Below, in pieces: positions 5,063-7,738 of a stretch of 7,738 nt of DNA (position 1 is its first letter; each line of letters starts with the position of its first letter). Below the pieces are notes generated by a model that saw only the letters and a list, made by a program, of their open reading frames with translations, ran no database searches and was not told where the DNA came from. Made by a program: the position numbers and the translations under genes. Origin of the DNA: an uncultured Roseovarius sp. (GTDB taxonomy: Bacteria; Pseudomonadota; Alphaproteobacteria; Rhodobacterales; Rhodobacteraceae); assembly GCA_913055965.1 (NCBI GenBank), contig CAJXKX010000083.1, positions 1 to 7,738 on the forward strand, in the 5' to 3' direction.

Positions 5063-6247
5063 TCACACGCCCGCGTCGATCAGCGCCTTGGCGAGGATCG
5101 GCACGGTGCGATCGTTCAGGCCCGCGATGTTGATCCGGCTGTCGCCGATCATGTAGATCGCGTGCTCCTCGCGCAGCCGCTCGACCTGCTCGGGCGTGGC
5201 ACCAAGCCGCGAGAACATGCCCCGGTGCTGCGCGATGAAGCCGAACCGGTCCGACCCCGAGAGCCGCTGCAATTCGCCCGCAAGCTGCTCGCGCAGCTTC
5301 AGCATCCCCGTGCGCACATCCTCGAGTTCCGCCTGCCAGTCGGCGCGCAGCGCGTCATCGGTCAGAACCATGCTCACCAGCCGCGCGCCGTGATCGGGCG
5401 GAAAGGAGTAATTCTGCCGGTTGAGATAGGCGAGGTTGGCCTGCGTCAGCGCGCGCCGCCCCGTCTCCTGCATCACCGCCATCAGGATGCCGGTGCGCTC
5501 GCGGTAGATGCCGAAATTCTTGGAGCAACTCGCCGCGATCAGCACCTCGGGACAGTTCGCCGCCACATAACGCACCGCCGCCGCATCGGCCTCGAGCCCG
5601 TCGCCGAAGCCCTGATAGGCAATGTCGATCATCGGCAGCGCACCGGCGGCATTCAGCCGTTCGACCACCGCGCGCCATTCCGGCATCGTCAGGTTCGCCC
5701 CCGTGGGGTTGTGGCAGCAGCCGTGCAGCAGCACCACGTCGCCCGCGCGCACGCCCTCCAGGTCGGCCATCATCCCGTCGAAATCGACCGCGCAGGTGGC
5801 GCTGTCGAAATAGCGGTAATTGACCACCTCCATCCCGAGATAGGCAAGGATGCTCAGATGGTTGGGCCAGGTCGGATCGGACACGAAAACGCGCGCGCCC
5901 GGATTGGCCATGCGGACGAGATCAAACGCCTGCCGCACCGCGCCGGTGCCGCCCGGCGTGGCCAGCGTGGCGACGTTGTCGCGCGCGACGGCATCGCCCA
6001 GCACCAGATCGGCCATCGCGCCGTTAAAGGCCGGATCGCCCGCCAGCGCGGTATAGGCCTTGGTCGTCTCCTCCTCCCAAAGCCGCTTTTCCGCCGCCTT
6101 GACCGCGCGCATCACCGGGGTCACGCCCTCGGGGTTCTTGTAGACCCCCACACCGAGGTCGATCTTGGTCTCGCGCGGGTCCTCGCGAAACGCCTGCCCC
6201 AGCGCGATGATCTTGTCGGCCGGCTTTTCCTTGAGATGTTCGAACAT
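5063..6247 (-). CDS. tyrB: Aromatic-amino-acid/aspartate aminotransferase (class I, PLP)
   Basis: This is a 394-residue fold-type I aminotransferase of the AspC/TyrB group, full length for the family (about 395). Key residues are visible: Y65 in K-A-Y-T-A-L-A-G, W127 in D-P-T-W-P-N-H (ring stacking), N180 in C-C-H-N-P-T-G-A-N, D208 and Y211 in M-I-D-I-A-Y-Q-G-F, the Schiff-base lysine K243 in S-C-S-K-N-F-G, R251 (phosphate), R277 in N-R-Q-N-Y-S (the AspC Arg292 position, for dicarboxylic substrates) and R371 in D-S-R-I-N-I-A-G (alpha-carboxylate). It exchanges the amino group of aspartate, tyrosine or phenylalanine with 2-oxoglutarate in the cytoplasm; which substrate dominates cannot be read from the sequence. 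The ATG follows the TGA of the sulfurtransferase gene with no gap, and GGGAGA lies about eight bases upstream inside that gene, so the two should be cotranscribed and probably coupled. Confidence 0.92.
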   Translation of the reverse strand: MFEHLKEKPADKIIALGQAFREDPRETKIDLGVGVYKNPEGVTPVMRAVKAAEKRLWEEETTKAYTALAGDPAFNGAMADLVLGDAVARDNVATLATPGGTGAVRQAFDLVRMANPGARVFVSDPTWPNHLSILAYLGMEVVNYRYFDSATCAVDFDGMMADLEGVRAGDVVLLHGCCHNPTGANLTMPEWRAVVERLNAAGALPMIDIAYQGFGDGLEADAAAVRYVAANCPEVLIAASCSKNFGIYRERTGILMAVMQETGRRALTQANLAYLNRQNYSFPPDHGARLVSMVLTDDALRADWQAELEDVRTGMLKLREQLAGELQRLSGSDRFGFIAQHRGMFSRLGATPEQVERLREEHAIYMIGDSRINIAGLNDRTVPILAKALIDAGV

Positions 6248-7102
6248 TCAGCTTTCTCCCGTGGCGACGGGCAGCGTCGGATACGCGCCCCATTCCGCCC
6301 ATGATCCGTCGTAGAGCGCGTGGTCGGCCTTGCCGATCCGTTCCAGCGCAAGGTTGATGATCGCCGCCGTCAGCCCCGATCCGCAGGTGGTGATCGCGGG
6401 CTTGCCCAGATCGACGCCCGCTTCCGCGAACACCGCGCGCAGATCGTCGGGCGATTTCATCGTCTTGTCCGGGTTGAGCAGCGCCCCGGACGGCACGCTC
6501 TTCGATCCCGGGATGTGCCGGCCGCGCAAGCCGGGGCGCGGTTCGGGGTCCTCGCCGCGAAAGCGGCCAGCGGGCCGCGCGTCGAGGATCTCGTGATCGC
6601 CCAGCTTGGTCGCGGCAGAGACCTGCGTGACGTCGCGCACCATGTGGTTCTGCCGCCGCACCGTCATGTGCCGGTCGCGCACCACGGGCGGCAGGTCCTC
6701 GATCTCGCGCCCCTCCGCCTGCCATTTGGGCAGGCCGCCATCGAGCACCGCCACATCGTCATGCCCCATGAGGCGAAACAGCCACCAGACCCGCGCCGCC
6801 GAGAACAGCCCGTGCGTGTCGTAGACCACCACCTGATGCCCGTCGCCCACGCCCATGGCGCGCATCCGCGACATGAATTTCTCGACCGGCGGCACCATGT
6901 GCGGCAGGTCGGACCGCGCGTCGCTGATCTCGTCGATATCGAAGAACCGCGCGCCGGGGATATGCGCCGCCTCGTATTCGGCGCGCGCATCCCGCCCGGT
7001 GCCGGGCAGAAAGGCGGTGGCGTCGAGCACTCGCAGATCGGGGTCCTTGAGATGCGCGGCCAGCCATGCGGTCGAGACCAGGGTCTTGGGATCGTCGGAC
7101 AT
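6248..7102 (-). CDS. sseA: 3-mercaptopyruvate sulfurtransferase
   Basis: This is a 284-residue protein with two rhodanese domains. The N-terminal inactive one (about 8-130) has V-L-D-A-T-A-F-L-P and W-W-L-F-R-L-M-G. The catalytic one (about 155-275) has I-L-D-A-R-P-A-G-R-F-x-G, H-I-P-G-S-K-S-V-P and the active-site loop T-T-C-G-S-G-L-T with Cys240. The C-G-S-G-x-T loop is the signature of mercaptopyruvate sulfurtransferases, as opposed to C-R-K-G-V-T in thiosulfate rhodaneses. The enzyme moves sulfur from 3-mercaptopyruvate to its cysteine as a persulfide and then to an acceptor such as thioredoxin, thiol or cyanide. I chose the ATG at 7102, which opens M-S-D-D-P-K-T-L-V-S; the frame stays open 19 codons further upstream, but those residues do not fit the family. 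Its ribosome binding site is weak (GTGGGGG). The stop codon abuts the aminotransferase start. Confidence 0.92.
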   Translation of the reverse strand: MSDDPKTLVSTAWLAAHLKDPDLRVLDATAFLPGTGRDARAEYEAAHIPGARFFDIDEISDARSDLPHMVPPVEKFMSRMRAMGVGDGHQVVVYDTHGLFSAARVWWLFRLMGHDDVAVLDGGLPKWQAEGREIEDLPPVVRDRHMTVRRQNHMVRDVTQVSAATKLGDHEILDARPAGRFRGEDPEPRPGLRGRHIPGSKSVPSGALLNPDKTMKSPDDLRAVFAEAGVDLGKPAITTCGSGLTAAIINLALERIGKADHALYDGSWAEWGAYPTLPVATGES

Positions 7103-7130
7103 CTGCGCCCCCACGCTGTGAAACGTGATC

Positions 7131-7159
7131 TGACTACAGCCCGAGGGGAAAAAGGGCAA
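7131..7159 (-). promoter_or_regulatory. Possible promoter for the sulfurtransferase-aminotransferase pair
   Basis: In the 103-base gap after smpB, the minus strand has TTGCCC (7159-7154) and TAGTCA (7136-7131) separated by 17 bases, which is ideal sigma-70 spacing. Transcription would start near 7124, about 22 bases before the sulfurtransferase ATG. The -10 box is a weak match, so this is only a candidate; readthrough from smpB is the alternative. I see no good terminator after smpB. Confidence 0.25.
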
Positions 7160-7205
7160 GGTCGCGTGCCGCCGCAGGGCCCGAAAAGCGCCGGGAGCCG
7201 CGCCG

Positions 7206-7682
7206 CTACCCGTGCTCTTTCAGCAGCCGCTGCTTCTGCCGGTTCCAGTCGCGCTTGGCGGCGGTTTCGCGCTTGTCGTGGGTCTTCTTGCCCTTGGCGA
7301 TGCCGATCTTGATCTTGGCGATGCCGCGATGGTTGAAATACAGCACCAAAGGCACCAGCGTCATGCCCTTGCGCTGCGTCTCGTTCCACAGCCTGGCCAA
7401 TTCCTTCTTGGATACCAAGAGCTTGCGCCGCCGGCGCTCCTCGTGGCCAAAGGTCTTGGCCTGCTCGTAGGGCGCGATATAGCCGTTGATCAGCCACAGC
7501 TCGCCGTCATCGACGGTGGCATAGCTCTCGGCGATATTGGCACTGCCCTGCCGCAGCGACTTGACCTCCGAGCCCTCGAGCATGATCCCGCATTCGAGAT
7601 CGTCCTCGATGGCATAGTCGAACCGCGCGCGCCGGTTCTCGGCGACGACCTTGTAATTGGGGTTGTCCTTGGGCTTGGCCAT
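7206..7682 (-). CDS. smpB: SsrA-binding protein SmpB
   Basis: This 158-residue protein is full length for SmpB. It contains the OB-fold core with G-I-M-L-E-G-S-E-V-K-S-L-R-Q-G at 32-46, the G-Y-I-A-P-Y segment at 67-72, R-R-R-K-L-L at 84-89, Y-F-N-H-R-G-I-A-K-I-K-I-G-I-A-K-G-K-K at 114-132, and the basic C-terminal tail K-R-D-W-N-R-Q-K-Q-R-L-L-K that enters the ribosomal decoding centre. SmpB binds tmRNA and brings it to stalled ribosomes, so that the incomplete protein is tagged and the ribosome released. The ATG at 7682 is preceded by an AGGA about nine bases upstream, and the next residues (M-A-K-P-K) are usual. The 56 bases beyond the start hold a small hairpin (7696-7709) and no gene I can identify. 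The sulfurtransferase gene lies downstream in the same direction. Confidence 0.97.
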   Translation of the reverse strand: MAKPKDNPNYKVVAENRRARFDYAIEDDLECGIMLEGSEVKSLRQGSANIAESYATVDDGELWLINGYIAPYEQAKTFGHEERRRRKLLVSKKELARLWNETQRKGMTLVPLVLYFNHRGIAKIKIGIAKGKKTHDKRETAAKRDWNRQKQRLLKEHG

Positions 7683-7738
7683 GTCGCTGTCCTATCCGTG
7701 CCGTCACGGGCTGTCCAGCGGATCGGGGGCCACATTGC

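Noticed and set aside
4451..6304. A 617-codon plus-strand open frame over the fasciclin and aminotransferase genes.
   Set aside because: It is a shifted frame of the fasciclin gene continuing antisense through the aminotransferase, with no recognisable domain.
7103..7159. A 19-residue N-terminal extension of the sulfurtransferase starting at 7159.
   Set aside because: The extension (M-P-F-F-P-S-G-C...) is not family-like or a signal peptide, overlaps a candidate promoter, and the ATG at 7102 gives a normal start.
7696..7709. A hairpin CCGTG-CCGT-CACGG upstream of smpB as a terminator or attenuator.
   Set aside because: The stem is only five base pairs and has no T-run on either side; a match this small is expected by chance in this base composition.

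Overview
The window reads as two unrelated high-GC bacterial segments joined inside one open reading frame at about 2101-2131. No RNA other than one tRNA, no CRISPR array, no insertion sequence and no phage gene is visible. Every gene except the fasciclin gene lies on the minus strand.

Right segment (about 2131-7738). The gene content and protein style suggest an alphaproteobacterium of the Rhodobacteraceae/roseobacter type; this rests on recognition, not a search. From the right edge leftwards on the minus strand come smpB (trans-translation factor), a 3-mercaptopyruvate sulfurtransferase and, starting right after its stop codon, a class I aromatic/aspartate aminotransferase. A convergent plus-strand gene encodes a secreted fasciclin-domain protein that ends in a strong intrinsic terminator. 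Divergent from it, across a 290-bp gap, runs an SbcD/YhaO-type DNA-repair nuclease followed, with a 1-nt overlap, by the 5' part of its SbcC/YhaN-type ATPase partner.

Left segment (1 to about 2101). On the minus strand lie the 3' part of a YbaK-type aminoacyl-tRNA deacylase gene, a YczE-type membrane protein coupled to it by a GTGA overlap, a tRNA-Arg(CCU), a DEDDh-type 3'-5' exonuclease and the first 38 codons of a CBS-domain protein. The protein style differs from the right segment and reminds me of Deinococcota or Actinomycetota; I cannot decide between them from sequence alone.

The ATPase loses its coiled coil and entire C-terminal half at the junction, and YbaK loses its N-terminus. The result is an in-frame 432-residue hybrid. 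A chimeric contig, or an amplification or binning artefact, is the simplest explanation; real recombination or a true gene fusion is possible and testable. I did not find a convincing new biological system. The best biological lead is the sulfurtransferase/aminotransferase pair, which could form a cysteine-to-sulfane-sulfur module.
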